A stretch of 64,000 bases of DNA from Microcystis wesenbergii NRERC-220 (GTDB taxonomy: Bacteria; Cyanobacteriota; Cyanobacteriia; Cyanobacteriales; Microcystaceae): the NCBI RefSeq assembly GCF_032027425.1, contig NZ_JAVSJA010000001.1:2431501-2495500 (forward strand). Direction: 5' to 3'. Positions 42,267 to 51,631 of this stretch are shown here, piece after piece (positions within the stretch are counted from its first letter, which is position 1; every line of letters starts with the position of its first letter). The notes beneath the pieces are model-generated. The model was given only the letters and a program-made list of their open reading frames with translations. It was not told the origin of the DNA and ran no database searches. A program made the position numbers and the translations under genes.

Positions 42267-44483
42267 ATGGGTAATATTGTCGGGATAGATTTGGGTACAA
42301 CAAATTCCGTGGCGGCATTCAAATTTGCGGGGGTAGAGGTAGTGACCGCTGCAGATAACTCGCCTCCGGAGAGAAAATTAACCCGATCGCTCGTCTCCCT
42401 AGCCGGAGAGGGGCTGATCGTTGGAGAGGAAGCCTACAGACAGATCAAGGCGACCCCAGAAAACGTGATCATGTCGATCAAGCGTTTGATGGGTAGGAGT
42501 TTTAGCGATACTATCGTTCAGGAACAAATACCCCGTTTAAGCTATAAAGTCACTCGCTCGAGCCGGGGTACAGAGGATAGTCTATCGGTATGGTTAGGGG
42601 GCAAGGAATACGAACCGGAAGACATATCGGCTGAGATTTTAAAAAAAGTAGTAGCTAATGCCCAGAATTATCAAGGGGCTAACGGTCAGAAAAGCCGGAT
42701 ACAGGAAGCTGTGATCACTATTCCCGCCTATTTTAACGATAAACAGCGTCATGCCACGGAGATGGCGGCAAAACGGTCTGGTATCATCGCCCGCGAGTTG
42801 CTCTCGGAACCGACCGCGGCGGCAATTTCCTACGGTTATAAACCGGATTCGGAGGAGGTAAAAACTATACTGGTGTACGATTTCGGTGGTGGTACTTTCG
42901 ATTCTTGTTTGATCACCGCCGCAGGAAATCAATTTATAGAATCGGGGAAAGCTGGGGATCTGTGGTTAGGAGGAGATGACATAGATGCACAATTAATGCG
43001 ATTTGTCAAGGAAAAAGTGGCACAAGAAGAAGCTCTAGAGGATGTGGACGCTCTGATCGCCGCGATGCCCCATTATCAAAGGGTAAGATTTTTAGGGGAT
43101 TTCAAGAGTGCCGTAGAGAGGGCAAAGATAGATTTAAGTAGTGCTGAAAGTGCTGCCATCATCCCCGCGACCCCGCTGATCGATGAGATGGGTATGGCGA
43201 TCACCATTGCCGTGACGATGAAGAGGAGTGAATTTGAAGAGATGATCCGGCCCCTAGTGGAGAAAACGATCGCCATCTGTCGAGAAGCGATCCGGTATTC
43301 CGACTATCCCGAAGAGCTGATTGATGTGGTGTTATTAGTGGGGGGTTCCTCCCAGATTCCTTTCGTCCAAGAGGAAGTTAAAAAAGTTTTCGGTTCCGAG
43401 AGAGTGGTAGTTCACCGACGGCCGATGTATGCAGTAGCGGAGGGAGCAGCGATCGTGGCTGCTGGTTTAACAGAGAAGGTAATGACCGTATCCCGTGATT
43501 ACTGTATCCACTTGGCCGACGGCAGCCAATATCCGATCATTAGACAGGGGGATATATTACCCGTTAAAACCATCCAAAGTTTTAAAACCGAAGTGGATGA
43601 TCAGAGTCTGATCCATTTAAAATTTTCTAGTCCGGATCGGGTGCGGGCAGAAAGTACCGGGGAGAGGTGCGACGAGAAAATTGGCGAAATGTGGTTAGCC
43701 CTCGATCGACCCTATCCAAAGGGTACAGAAATATTACTAGCCGTTTCCCTAGACGAACAGAATAATTCTCTATCGATGGTAGCAAGTTTAAAAAATGACC
43801 CCTCGCTCAAAGTGAGTTCCGATTTTTCCCGCGGCGGTGAGGACGAGGATATCTCGCGACAGGTAGAAGAAAGTATCGAGGAGATGAACCGTAAGGAGTT
43901 ATTAACCAAGGTAGGGGCCAAATACGTCTATCAAATAGCTGGGGAAATAGTTCGGGCGGCCAATCAAATCCGCGGAGAGGATGGAAAATCGCGGCAAGAT
44001 CGGGTCAAGGTGGCCAGGGAAAAATTACGCGAGTTAAAAACTTACTCCTGCGAGGATAGTAGTCAGGGTCAAATCCTGATCTCCGAGTTCGAGTTCGTTT
44101 TAAAATACTGTCAAATTCTGGTTCCAGAAGAACAACAGGCGCGCATCGAACAACTGATCGAAGATTTAAATAAAGCTATCAATAACGGTAATCTCTCGGC
44201 TATACAGCGATTAAATGAAACAGCACTACAGGAGAGGAAAAATTTCCCCGAATTGCTGCTGCTGCTGCTATTGTGTCGTACGGTCATCACCCGTACTGGA
44301 GTGGTAAATCAAGCCAGCGCGGATAGTATGGCGAGAAAATTCGGTGCGGTTATCACCGCTTTGGCAGCGGGGGATCAAGAAACGGCGGAACGAGAATTAC
44401 AGCGATTATTACCGGAAGTTCGCCAGAATTGCGATCTCGAATTACCGACAGGCAATGTGGCTACTGGATTAACCCGATTTTAA
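42267..44483 (+). CDS. Divergent Hsp70/DnaK-like chaperone
   Basis: A 738-residue Hsp70-family protein. The nucleotide-binding domain is intact: phosphate 1 (VGIDLGTTNSVAAF), ITIPAYFNDKQRHATE, phosphate 2 (VYDFGGGTFDSCLI) and adenosine motif (LLVGGSSQIPFVQEEVKKVF). The interdomain linker does not read as the canonical DLLLLD; the region is VMTVSRDYCIHL. The substrate-binding domain is divergent, and a helical tail of about 200 residues ends in ATGLTRF without EEVD-type features. It heads an operon with a LysM protein, a TPR membrane protein, a J-like and a GrpE-like protein, so it is not housekeeping DnaK. The ATG has GAAGG upstream. Confidence 0.9.
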   Translation: MGNIVGIDLGTTNSVAAFKFAGVEVVTAADNSPPERKLTRSLVSLAGEGLIVGEEAYRQIKATPENVIMSIKRLMGRSFSDTIVQEQIPRLSYKVTRSSRGTEDSLSVWLGGKEYEPEDISAEILKKVVANAQNYQGANGQKSRIQEAVITIPAYFNDKQRHATEMAAKRSGIIARELLSEPTAAAISYGYKPDSEEVKTILVYDFGGGTFDSCLITAAGNQFIESGKAGDLWLGGDDIDAQLMRFVKEKVAQEEALEDVDALIAAMPHYQRVRFLGDFKSAVERAKIDLSSAESAAIIPATPLIDEMGMAITIAVTMKRSEFEEMIRPLVEKTIAICREAIRYSDYPEELIDVVLLVGGSSQIPFVQEEVKKVFGSERVVVHRRPMYAVAEGAAIVAAGLTEKVMTVSRDYCIHLADGSQYPIIRQGDILPVKTIQSFKTEVDDQSLIHLKFSSPDRVRAESTGERCDEKIGEMWLALDRPYPKGTEILLAVSLDEQNNSLSMVASLKNDPSLKVSSDFSRGGEDEDISRQVEESIEEMNRKELLTKVGAKYVYQIAGEIVRAANQIRGEDGKSRQDRVKVAREKLRELKTYSCEDSSQGQILISEFEFVLKYCQILVPEEQQARIEQLIEDLNKAINNGNLSAIQRLNETALQERKNFPELLLLLLLCRTVITRTGVVNQASADSMARKFGAVITALAAGDQETAERELQRLLPEVRQNCDLELPTGNVATGLTRF

Positions 44484-44484
44484 T

Positions 44485-44752
44485 TAGGGCTGGCTGAATA
44501 AATCTAAAAAACTTGTTGGATAAGGCTTTTAGACTTTTTTGACCTCAAAAAGTGCCGACCCTTGGACTGATCGGGGGTAAAATTCCGGTACTTTTTGCCT
44601 GAAAATTAGGTAACTGACTACCTCAAAATCGGTAAAACCCTACACCCCACACCCAACCCCCCCAACCCCCCCGATGTCGGGGGGGCAGGGGGGGTGGGGG
44701 GTTGGGGGGGCCACACCCTGCCCCCACGAAAAACTTTTTGCCGCAAACCCTA
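44485..44752. mobile_element. MITE (TIR TAGGGTTTGCTGAA type) within the Hsp70 operon, carrying a G/C hairpin
   Basis: It starts two bases after the Hsp70 stop (TAGGGCTGGCTGAATAA) and ends CGCAAACCCTA three bases before the next ATG. Inside is a long hairpin around CCCCCCGATGTCGGGGGG (44649-44712) flanked by G- and C-runs. The sequence has no ORF. It separates the Hsp70 gene from the rest of the operon. Confidence 0.6.
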
Positions 44753-44755
44753 ATT

Positions 44756-45244
44756 ATGAGTAAAATTAATTGTCCCGTTTGTCAACGATCGGACGTGGAG
44801 GGGAATGTTTGCCCCAATTGCGAGACGGATTTATCCTCTCTACGTCTTTTAATGGAACTATCCCCCGTTGTCGATAATCGGACTCCAAATAACCGCCGCG
44901 GTTTATTACTGGGATTGGCTCTTTTACTGTTAATTTCGGGGATTTTTCTGGGTGCTATCGCTTCTAATCTATTTCCCCGTTCCCTAATCCCTGTCAGCGA
45001 ATCTAGTCCCGTTATCCCTCCTGTTGGGGAACTGATTGCGCCATCGAAGCAGCTGACTAAAACTGTCTGCGTGGATGGGTTTAACTATCGGGTTCGATCG
45101 GGTGATTCCCTATCTCGTATCGCTCAACGTTTTTACGGAGATGAGTCTCTATTATCTCCCATACTTGAGGCTAATCCTTTTTTGCTTGATCGGCTCGATT
45201 CTCTCGAGGTCGGTGAAAAGTTATTGATCCCCAACTCTGATTAA
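44756..45244 (+). CDS. Zinc-ribbon, transmembrane and LysM protein of the Hsp70 operon
   Basis: A 162-residue protein in three parts: an N-terminal zinc ribbon (CPVCQRSDVEGNVCPNC, four Cys), a TM helix (GLLLGLALLLLISGIFLGAI) and a C-terminal LysM domain (YRVRSGDSLSRIAQRFYGDE then LEVGEKLLIP). The ribbon should be cytoplasmic and LysM periplasmic, where it could bind peptidoglycan. The ATG at 44756 is chosen because the Cys motif follows directly. It could anchor its operon partners at the envelope; that role is inferred. Confidence 0.75.
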   Translation: MSKINCPVCQRSDVEGNVCPNCETDLSSLRLLMELSPVVDNRTPNNRRGLLLGLALLLLISGIFLGAIASNLFPRSLIPVSESSPVIPPVGELIAPSKQLTKTVCVDGFNYRVRSGDSLSRIAQRFYGDESLLSPILEANPFLLDRLDSLEVGEKLLIPNSD

Positions 45245-45273
45245 TCCTGTTAATTTTACCCAGTACGAATATT

Positions 45274-47733
45274 ATGTTAGTTTTCTTGGGCTATGCTATT
45301 GGATTTGTTTTAGCTTTTTTTCTCGCCATTAGTTTAAAGGCTGTTTTTTTAGGGTTTCCTCCTAATAAGGACAATAACTATTGGTCAAGAAAATTAGAAA
45401 TATTAACTGGCTTTGGTGGCGGAATTGTCATTATATATATCCTCTTTTTCCTCAAAAATTGGCTGGCTTTAGATGAGAATTTTATCACTTATTTTTCTAT
45501 CACTACATTTGTTTTGATTTTCTTGGTTTTTTATGGACGAATAGAAGAAAGAAAAAAGGGTAGAGAACTAGAGTATAAAGCGAGAAAATTACAGGCTGAG
45601 GATACGGGAAACCCTTTCGAGAAAGGAAAGTTATCGGAGGCTTTAAAATTCTACCAAGAGGCTAACAAATTAATTAATGATCCTCAGTTAAGATGTTTAG
45701 AGAAAAATCTTGAACAAGAATTAGAAAAAAGAAAAAAATTTCTGGATTTTTTTAAACAGGGTAAGGAGTTGGGAAATCGGGGATATTTTAAGAAGGCTTT
45801 AGATGTACTGGAAAGCGCACAGGCTCTTTATTCCCATCACCGAATCGGTTTAGAAATCCAGAAATGTCAATTACAGGTAGAGCCAGAAAATATCTGTCAA
45901 GTAAGACTTAAAAAAGCCCAGGAATTAGCCCGACAGGGAGAACTAAAACAATCGAGAGAATTAATAAATCAAGCCCTAGCAGATTTCCAGCGACTGGACG
46001 TTAAAAACCTATTAACTAAGGTAGAACAGATAACGATCGGCTTCAATTATTTTGAACAGGGAGTGGCTGCCGAAAAAAACGGCGATCTAAACAAGGCGAT
46101 AGATAACTATCGAAAAGCCCTACTCATGACACCCGAATTAATCGATATAAACCGGCGATTAGGCATGACGAATATTAAAGCGGGGAACTATCGGGAGGGA
46201 ATAGAACAATTAGAGGGAATCGAAGATAGGGAATCGATCTACTTACGGGGTTACGGTTATGCGAGATTAAAGGAATGGAGGAAAGCGCGTCGGGAATGGA
46301 AAAAGATCGATCGACCGGAAATTAAAGAACAGATAGAGCTGCTCACCCGATATAGCCAAAGGGAAAAATTAACTCTACAGCAGGAAATACAAGAACTAAT
46401 TCAAGAAGAAAACCTAGAATTAGCCCGCTCGAAAAGCGAGGTGTTTTTAGAGAAATTCGGCGATGACCCTCAAGTTAGCCAGAACTTAAGCAATCATATC
46501 GTCTCCCGGATAGCCCATCAACTCTGGATGTCTCAGGATCGAGAAAAAATCCTTATCAACGCCGAGAGGGAATGGGAAAGAAAACGCAATCTGGAATCAT
46601 TGCACAATTTGGCAATCGCCCTTTATTATCGATCGGTAGAAAATCCCGCTACCCTAGAGAAATTAATACCCGTCTGGTTATCCGCTACGGCGAATTTAAA
46701 TCTCAACACCAGTATCAGGAATATGGTTTGGAAAGTTATCGATGACGGTGATATAAGGGACTTAGAAGCACAATTAACCCGAATACTTGAGGATCTGATC
46801 GATCGAACCAAAGAAGACCTAAATTACTACCTGCAACTTCGCGATCTTTACCGTCGCGATACTGTCGCCCTAGGGTTATTACGCGATAATCCTGTAGAGG
46901 GAATCCATATCGAAGGGTTAACCATCCTACCTGGGTTGTATCGGACTCACCCTGATAGAAATACTGTTAAACTGCCCGATCAATTCTGGGCGACTCTCTA
47001 TACCCGTTGGGGGGAATCGGTGGCTGCCTGTTTGCAGGGGGATCGGGTTCGCGGAGTCGCGTTAAAACCCCTAACCTGCCAATCTACTCTCGAACAGATA
47101 GCTAATACTTTTGTATCATTCCACCAAGGTTGTCATTATCTACAACAGAAACAGTGGCAAAAAGCCGAGAATCCTTTAAAAGAGGCAAAACCAGCCCTTA
47201 AAAATCACCCAGAATGGATTGAGGAGATCGATCGACTTTACCTAGAATTACAGGAGGAGATTGAGGGTTTCGAGAATCTATTAAGGATGAATAGAAATTG
47301 GTACGAGTTAGTACAAACTACTAACTCGAAAATGTATTACGTCCGAGATAAAGCCTTGGAAATAGTCAGGAGATTGGATGAGCAAAAGATAGACGATTCC
47401 AAAGCTTTAAGCGAACTGGAGAAATTAAAACAGATAGATTACAATAATGCGATACTAAACGAATTGATCGAGGAGATTATTTTTAGAAAAGACGTAAGGG
47501 AAGTAGGGCGATTGATGGATCGCAATCAATTTTCCGAGGCGATCAAAAAGGCGAAACGATCGAGATCACAAAAACTCCGTCACCTTACCGCCCAATTCTG
47601 TCTCAATCTTTTAAGAGAAAATTATCAAAAATTACCCCCAGAATTACTAATAGAACTTGTTAGATCGGCTTACGAATTATGCCCCAACGATCCAGAGTTT
47701 CGAGAAGTATATAAACTATTTCATATTATTTAA
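45274..47733 (+). CDS. Membrane-anchored TPR protein of the Hsp70 operon
   Basis: An 819-residue protein with three N-terminal TM helices (for example LVFLGYAIGFVLAFFLAISL and YFSITTFVLIFLVFYG) followed by a long cytoplasmic helical region. TPR-type units include FEKGKLSEALKFYQEANKLI, GYFKKALDVLESAQALY and AEKNGDLNKAIDNYRKAL. It is rich in Lys and Glu and has no catalytic motif that I can find. TPR arrays often dock chaperones, which fits its place between an Hsp70 gene and J/GrpE-like genes. Its stop overlaps the next gene's first possible ATG (TAATG). Confidence 0.75.
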   Translation: MLVFLGYAIGFVLAFFLAISLKAVFLGFPPNKDNNYWSRKLEILTGFGGGIVIIYILFFLKNWLALDENFITYFSITTFVLIFLVFYGRIEERKKGRELEYKARKLQAEDTGNPFEKGKLSEALKFYQEANKLINDPQLRCLEKNLEQELEKRKKFLDFFKQGKELGNRGYFKKALDVLESAQALYSHHRIGLEIQKCQLQVEPENICQVRLKKAQELARQGELKQSRELINQALADFQRLDVKNLLTKVEQITIGFNYFEQGVAAEKNGDLNKAIDNYRKALLMTPELIDINRRLGMTNIKAGNYREGIEQLEGIEDRESIYLRGYGYARLKEWRKARREWKKIDRPEIKEQIELLTRYSQREKLTLQQEIQELIQEENLELARSKSEVFLEKFGDDPQVSQNLSNHIVSRIAHQLWMSQDREKILINAEREWERKRNLESLHNLAIALYYRSVENPATLEKLIPVWLSATANLNLNTSIRNMVWKVIDDGDIRDLEAQLTRILEDLIDRTKEDLNYYLQLRDLYRRDTVALGLLRDNPVEGIHIEGLTILPGLYRTHPDRNTVKLPDQFWATLYTRWGESVAACLQGDRVRGVALKPLTCQSTLEQIANTFVSFHQGCHYLQQKQWQKAENPLKEAKPALKNHPEWIEEIDRLYLELQEEIEGFENLLRMNRNWYELVQTTNSKMYYVRDKALEIVRRLDEQKIDDSKALSELEKLKQIDYNNAILNELIEEIIFRKDVREVGRLMDRNQFSEAIKKAKRSRSQKLRHLTAQFCLNLLRENYQKLPPELLIELVRSAYELCPNDPEFREVYKLFHII

Positions 47734-47747
47734 TGGGAGTTAGATTA

Positions 47748-48119
47748 ATGTACGATAATTTAGATAGTAATCCTTACGATATTCTAGAAATTTCTCCGGC
47801 CGCTTCCACTGCCGAAATCACTAAAGCTTTCGGTCTAGCTATGAAACGCCGTAGCTATTCTATGGATAGCATAGCTAAAGCGCGTAAGATATTAATGAAT
47901 CCTCAAGATAGGATAGTTGCGGATTATTTACGTCCTCATCTCCCTCTGGTTCAACGCTTGAAAACCATGTCTTTCTCGGAATTGTCTGAACCTTTACCAT
48001 CTTTAGAAATCTTAAATACCATGGATGATATTAATAATTACGATCAAGAACAACTTAAAAAAGTTGCTGGCGAACTGGCTTCATCGATACTCAAAGACCT
48101 TAATTTTTTGGAGGAATAA
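47748..48119 (+). CDS. J-domain-like protein lacking the HPD motif
   Basis: A 123-residue protein. NPYDILEISPAASTAEITKA, then a basic helix FGLAMKRRS and ARKILMNPQDRIVADYL, follow the helix I, II and IV pattern of a J domain. Where DnaJ has HPD after helix II, this has SYS, so the usual ATPase-stimulating motif is missing. The ATG at 47748 has GGGAG eight bases upstream; another ATG at 47733 overlaps the upstream stop. It lies just before the GrpE-like gene. It may be a regulatory or docking J-like protein, a reading inferred from its place in the Hsp70 operon. Confidence 0.7.
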   Translation: MYDNLDSNPYDILEISPAASTAEITKAFGLAMKRRSYSMDSIAKARKILMNPQDRIVADYLRPHLPLVQRLKTMSFSELSEPLPSLEILNTMDDINNYDQEQLKKVAGELASSILKDLNFLEE

Positions 48120-48121
48120 GG

Positions 48122-48589
48122 ATGAATAATTACAAAATTAGCGAAGAAGATAGAAACAAATTATTAAGCCTAATTATAAATTTAACCAAAGAGGAGGCAA
48201 GTTTAAAACAAGCTTTACGGCAGCAAGGAGAGAACAATCGCTCGGAAAAAGAACAGATTTTTTTAGAACTATTAGAGGTATTTGATACCCTCGAATCGTT
48301 ATTAAATTTTTTAGAATATCGACACGAACCAGATGATCGAGTCTGGAAAAGATTACCGAAATCTTTAAAAAGTGTACAGACAAAATTATTAAGTATTCTA
48401 GAAAAACGTCAGGTGCTGAAAATAGAACTGTCCGCTGATCAGCCAGATTTTACTATCTGTCAGGTGGTCGAGCGAGAAATACGCCCCGATTTGGCAGAAC
48501 AGACGATCACAAAAATAGTCAGGCAGGGATTTACTATCGAGGATAAATTACTCAGACCGATGGAGGTTATTACATCTAAACAAGAATAG
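48122..48589 (+). CDS. GrpE-like nucleotide exchange factor of the Hsp70 operon
   Basis: A 155-residue protein: an N-terminal coiled-coil helix (about 5-40), a helical pair (FLELLEVFDTLESLLNFLEY) and a C-terminal part with VEREIRPDLAEQTITKIVRQ then GFTIEDKLLRPMEVI, which follows the GrpE ending (consensus V...GY...GRVLRPA.V). It would release ADP from the operon's Hsp70. A strong SD (GGAGG) overlaps the upstream stop. It is shorter and more divergent than housekeeping GrpE. Confidence 0.75.
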   Translation: MNNYKISEEDRNKLLSLIINLTKEEASLKQALRQQGENNRSEKEQIFLELLEVFDTLESLLNFLEYRHEPDDRVWKRLPKSLKSVQTKLLSILEKRQVLKIELSADQPDFTICQVVEREIRPDLAEQTITKIVRQGFTIEDKLLRPMEVITSKQE

Positions 48590-48982
48590 ATAACCCCCTT
48601 GCCACTTCCCACTCCCAACTCTGGCCTTCTGGCGATCCCGTCCACCTATTTCCTGAGAATTCTAGAGGTACTTGTAAATATTTGTTACAACGAGACGAGG
48701 AAAAATCTGAGGACAGGGACACAAGAAAGGATTATCGACGGGGATCAAGGATTTCAGCAGTAAACTGCATTGGGGATCAAGAGAAACCGATTGTAAAGTT
48801 TTCGATACCTCTCGCCGATTCTTGTAATAGTTCGATACATATAACATAGATGATCAGCGATGATTGTAAATTTATATTGCGAATAGCTCATCTTCTTCGG
48901 TGTTTTCCCTATACTGGTTTTCATCAACTTTGAGCCGACGTGCAGAAAAGTTAGACCACCAAGTTTGTAAGAGGTCAGGAAG
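48590..48982. other. Intergenic, nothing recognised
   Basis: A 393-bp stretch with no convincing gene or repeat. It lies downstream of the Hsp70 operon and probably includes the promoter of the small membrane protein at 48983. Confidence 0.5.
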
Positions 48983-49354
48983 ATGCAATTAACCGCAAGA
49001 AATAATTGGGGCTACGTTTCTTTAGCAATGCTAAAAAGCTTTCTCCTCTGGAGTTTCGTCCTCACTGTCTGTTTATTAGTAGTGGGATTTCCTTTAGTAG
49101 TATTAATGATGACAGTGGGATCATTGTCGGCGATTATCTTACAGTCAGTTTTACCGATTAGTTCCGTGCTTTTAGTTGCGGGGATGATTATTGGTATCAA
49201 TATTTTAGCTATCCTAATTAGTGCCGCTTTATTAACAGCAAAAGGTGTTCATCCCCACGAAGTTAGCTGGTTACACTGGTTACACGGTGAGGTAAAAACC
49301 TCTCATCAAGCTGTTTATGCTTCTTGCCCCTTAACTTGCGGGGTAGTTCATTAA
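48983..49354 (+). CDS. Small membrane protein, function unknown
   Basis: A 123-residue protein with two strong TM helices (LLWSFVLTVCLLVVGFPLVV and LVAGMIIGINILAILISAAL) and a third possible hydrophobic segment between them. The C-terminus has clustered His, Trp and Cys (HPHEVSWLHWLHGE and CPLTCGVVH). AGGAAG precedes the ATG. I do not recognise a family. A terminator hairpin follows at 49457. Confidence 0.6.
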   Translation: MQLTARNNWGYVSLAMLKSFLLWSFVLTVCLLVVGFPLVVLMMTVGSLSAIILQSVLPISSVLLVAGMIIGINILAILISAALLTAKGVHPHEVSWLHWLHGEVKTSHQAVYASCPLTCGVVH

Positions 49355-49456
49355 ATTTGATTTTCTTAGAGTGGAATTGCTTACCTTTTTTCTATTTACA
49401 TTTATTCAAGTTTTCAACTGCTTTATCAGTTGACTATACAGACTCCAAGCTAGTGC

Positions 49457-49479
49457 AACCCGGTTTCACCGGGTTTTTT
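49457..49479 (+). terminator. Rho-independent terminator after the small membrane protein
   Basis: AACCCGG pairs with CCGGGTT around TTTCA, followed by a run of T. It lies 100 bp downstream of the membrane protein gene. A single MITE-type end (TTATTCAGCAAACCCTA) follows at about 49482-49497. Confidence 0.8.
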
Positions 49480-49556
49480 CATCGTTATTCAGCAAACCCT
49501 AGTTATACCTGGACTTCCCCGTTGACAAAAGGCCATAACATCTGCTGTAGGAGGGA

Positions 49557-51272
49557 TTAAGAGAATTTCTGCTGCCCCGTTACTGGGTACAAATTAAAGA
49601 AACCCCCAATAAATCTAACGCATGATTGTTGTAGTTCATTCGGTCGAGTTATCTTAGAAAAACGATAACTTCCCTCTCTAATCGTACATTCTACTGTATT
49701 CAAGCAAATTGTCCCCAGGTCTTCCAACAAAGTCCGAAAACTATGCACGGTAAAATTCTCTTGATTCCGTTTTTTTCTCTCTTTAGATTGCACCGATTCA
49801 CTGCGACTCGCTTTAATCACATCAACGGAACTATCATCAATTTCTTCATCCTCAAATAATCAAGGAGCCAAGGACTGTTTTAAGCGATTAATTCCAGCTT
49901 ACGCTGATAGGAAAAACTTTCTGACCTTATCTCTAAGTTATAGTATTTATTGACTTTAAACCGATTAATAACCTTGCCCACTCTCAAAGCTATCTTATCT
50001 TGACCTTTTAAAGCTCTTGTCTCCCTTTGAGTCGCTTGAACAATCAAATCCAATTCCTTCTCTGTTGCTTCTAATAATGCCTCTCTTTATTGTTGATTTT
50101 TCTGAGCTATCAACGGATTTCGACAAGCAATTAATCTTTCGTCTGGATAATCTTCACTCTCGAATTCCACTAAGTTTACCTGCTCAAATAATCCTAATTG
50201 AATCACTTCTACTTCAGCCAGTTTCCGAATTTGAGGCTTAGTTAAACTGGTAATATAGTCTAATCCTTCTATCGGTTTTACTAATTCCTTGATTTTTGAG
50301 TTAGTTAAAATCCCTCTATCACTTACCCAGACGATATTCTCAATCCCCCAACCCTTTCTGACTTTCTCGATTTGTCTGGCTAAAGTAGCACTGTCTGAGG
50401 TATTTCCTTCAAAGACTTCTACCGCTATCGGACAACCCTTAGCTGAACATAGCAAACCAAAAACTATCTGAGTTTTCCCTTTCTTTTTATCTCGATTATC
50501 ACCATATTTGACCAGTTCACAGCCATTTCCTTCTAGGTAGGTGGAAGTGACATCAGACAAGACTAATGTTCCTGATTCTAATTGTTTCAGTGCTAGTTGC
50601 TTCTCAAGTTTCTCTTGTTTTTCTAATAACCAATCTAGGGCGTTATATAATTCGTCTTCATCGGCTTTCTCTAAGTCTAATAATTGTCCTAAACTCTGGC
50701 TGCCAGTCTCGCCATTAAATCCTCTCGCTGTGGCTAATTTCGATTTAGGATTGATGATTCTTGCCACAATCATCGCCACCACTAAGTTTCTGATTCCAGG
50801 CGTTCGGCGATCTCAGCCGAGCCGAGGATTTTTCACTGATTATTCTATCTAAACCTAATTTTTTAATCGTCTCTAAAATAGCCATTACATGACCATGAGG
50901 AAGACTTCTAATCACTTCAAAATGAGCGGGAATGCCTTCAGTCATTGAAACTTTTGCCCCTTTGAGAGCCAGTTTCAAATTGTCGATAATATCATCGGGT
51001 AATTTTGAGAGGGCGTTCGGCGAGACTTCGGACGTTCGGCGAGACTTCGGCGTGAGCTTTTGTCGAACGCTCAGTCGAGCGGACGGTGAGATCAGCCGAA
51101 CCGCCGAACCGCCGAACCGCCGAACCGCCGAACCGCCGCGTGAGCTTTTGTCGAACGCTCAGCGGAGCCGTTGGCAAGGGTTCTTTTTTTGACTCGATCT
51201 CCTTCTCGGTAAGAATCAGGTCGAAGAACGGCGGGGGGGGGAATTACGGTTAGGAACTTTTTCTATATACAT
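49557..51272 (-). pseudogene. IS1634-type transposase pseudogene, broken by frameshifts and repeat insertions
   Basis: Pieces of one transposase read in order on the minus strand: MYIEKVPNRNSPP (from 51272), LKLALKGAKVSMTEGIPAHF (about 50975), VVAMIVARIINPKSKLATAR (about 50780), LVLSDVTSTYLEGNGCELV with the DDE core, the AVEVFEGNTSDS segment, KGQDKIALRVGKVINRFKVN (about 50015), and a C-terminal part from 49820 to 49557. Damage includes an extra base in a 9-G run (51233-51241), a repeat insert of about 160 bp (51011-51170), a second insert of about 27 bp (50798-50824) and a stop near 49884. It cannot make transposase. Confidence 0.8.
51011..51170. repeat. GAACCGCC/GTTCGGCG octamer repeat insert
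   Basis: Five units of GAACCGCC in tandem (about 51098-51137) are flanked by GCGAGACTTCGG and TGAGCTTTTGTCGAACGCTC pieces, the latter twice. The block lies within the IS1634 pseudogene between codons that read continuously without it (KKRTLAN and then LSKLPDD). Confidence 0.75.
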
Positions 51273-51631
51273 GACTACCATTCTAGCAAATAGAGAGAAT
51301 TTTGTCCATTAAGAAATGTTACAAATTACCTGGGTACATTAAGAAAAGTTAACGGGTGCATCCATTGATGGATAAGGGTTTTCGGCTCTTGTAGTAGATA
51401 TGTATGGTGGAAGTTCAGGTATACAATTTTGCGCTATCAATTAACAACTACACGAGAGTTTAATGCAATAAAATCAGAAGATTTGTCTATGGTAAACTAG
51501 CGCCTAGTGATCCCGTAAAAACCGAAACAGTTTTTGACACCAAACAGGCTCGTTATCTTTTGCTTAATCTGGGTTTTAGGGACAGCATCAAGCGCATTTA
51601 TGGCTGTATAATTCACGTTGATATTATCAAT

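Noticed and set aside
50017-50852. Plus-strand readings opposite the IS1634 pseudogene
   Set aside because: They are the antisense of recognisable transposase segments.
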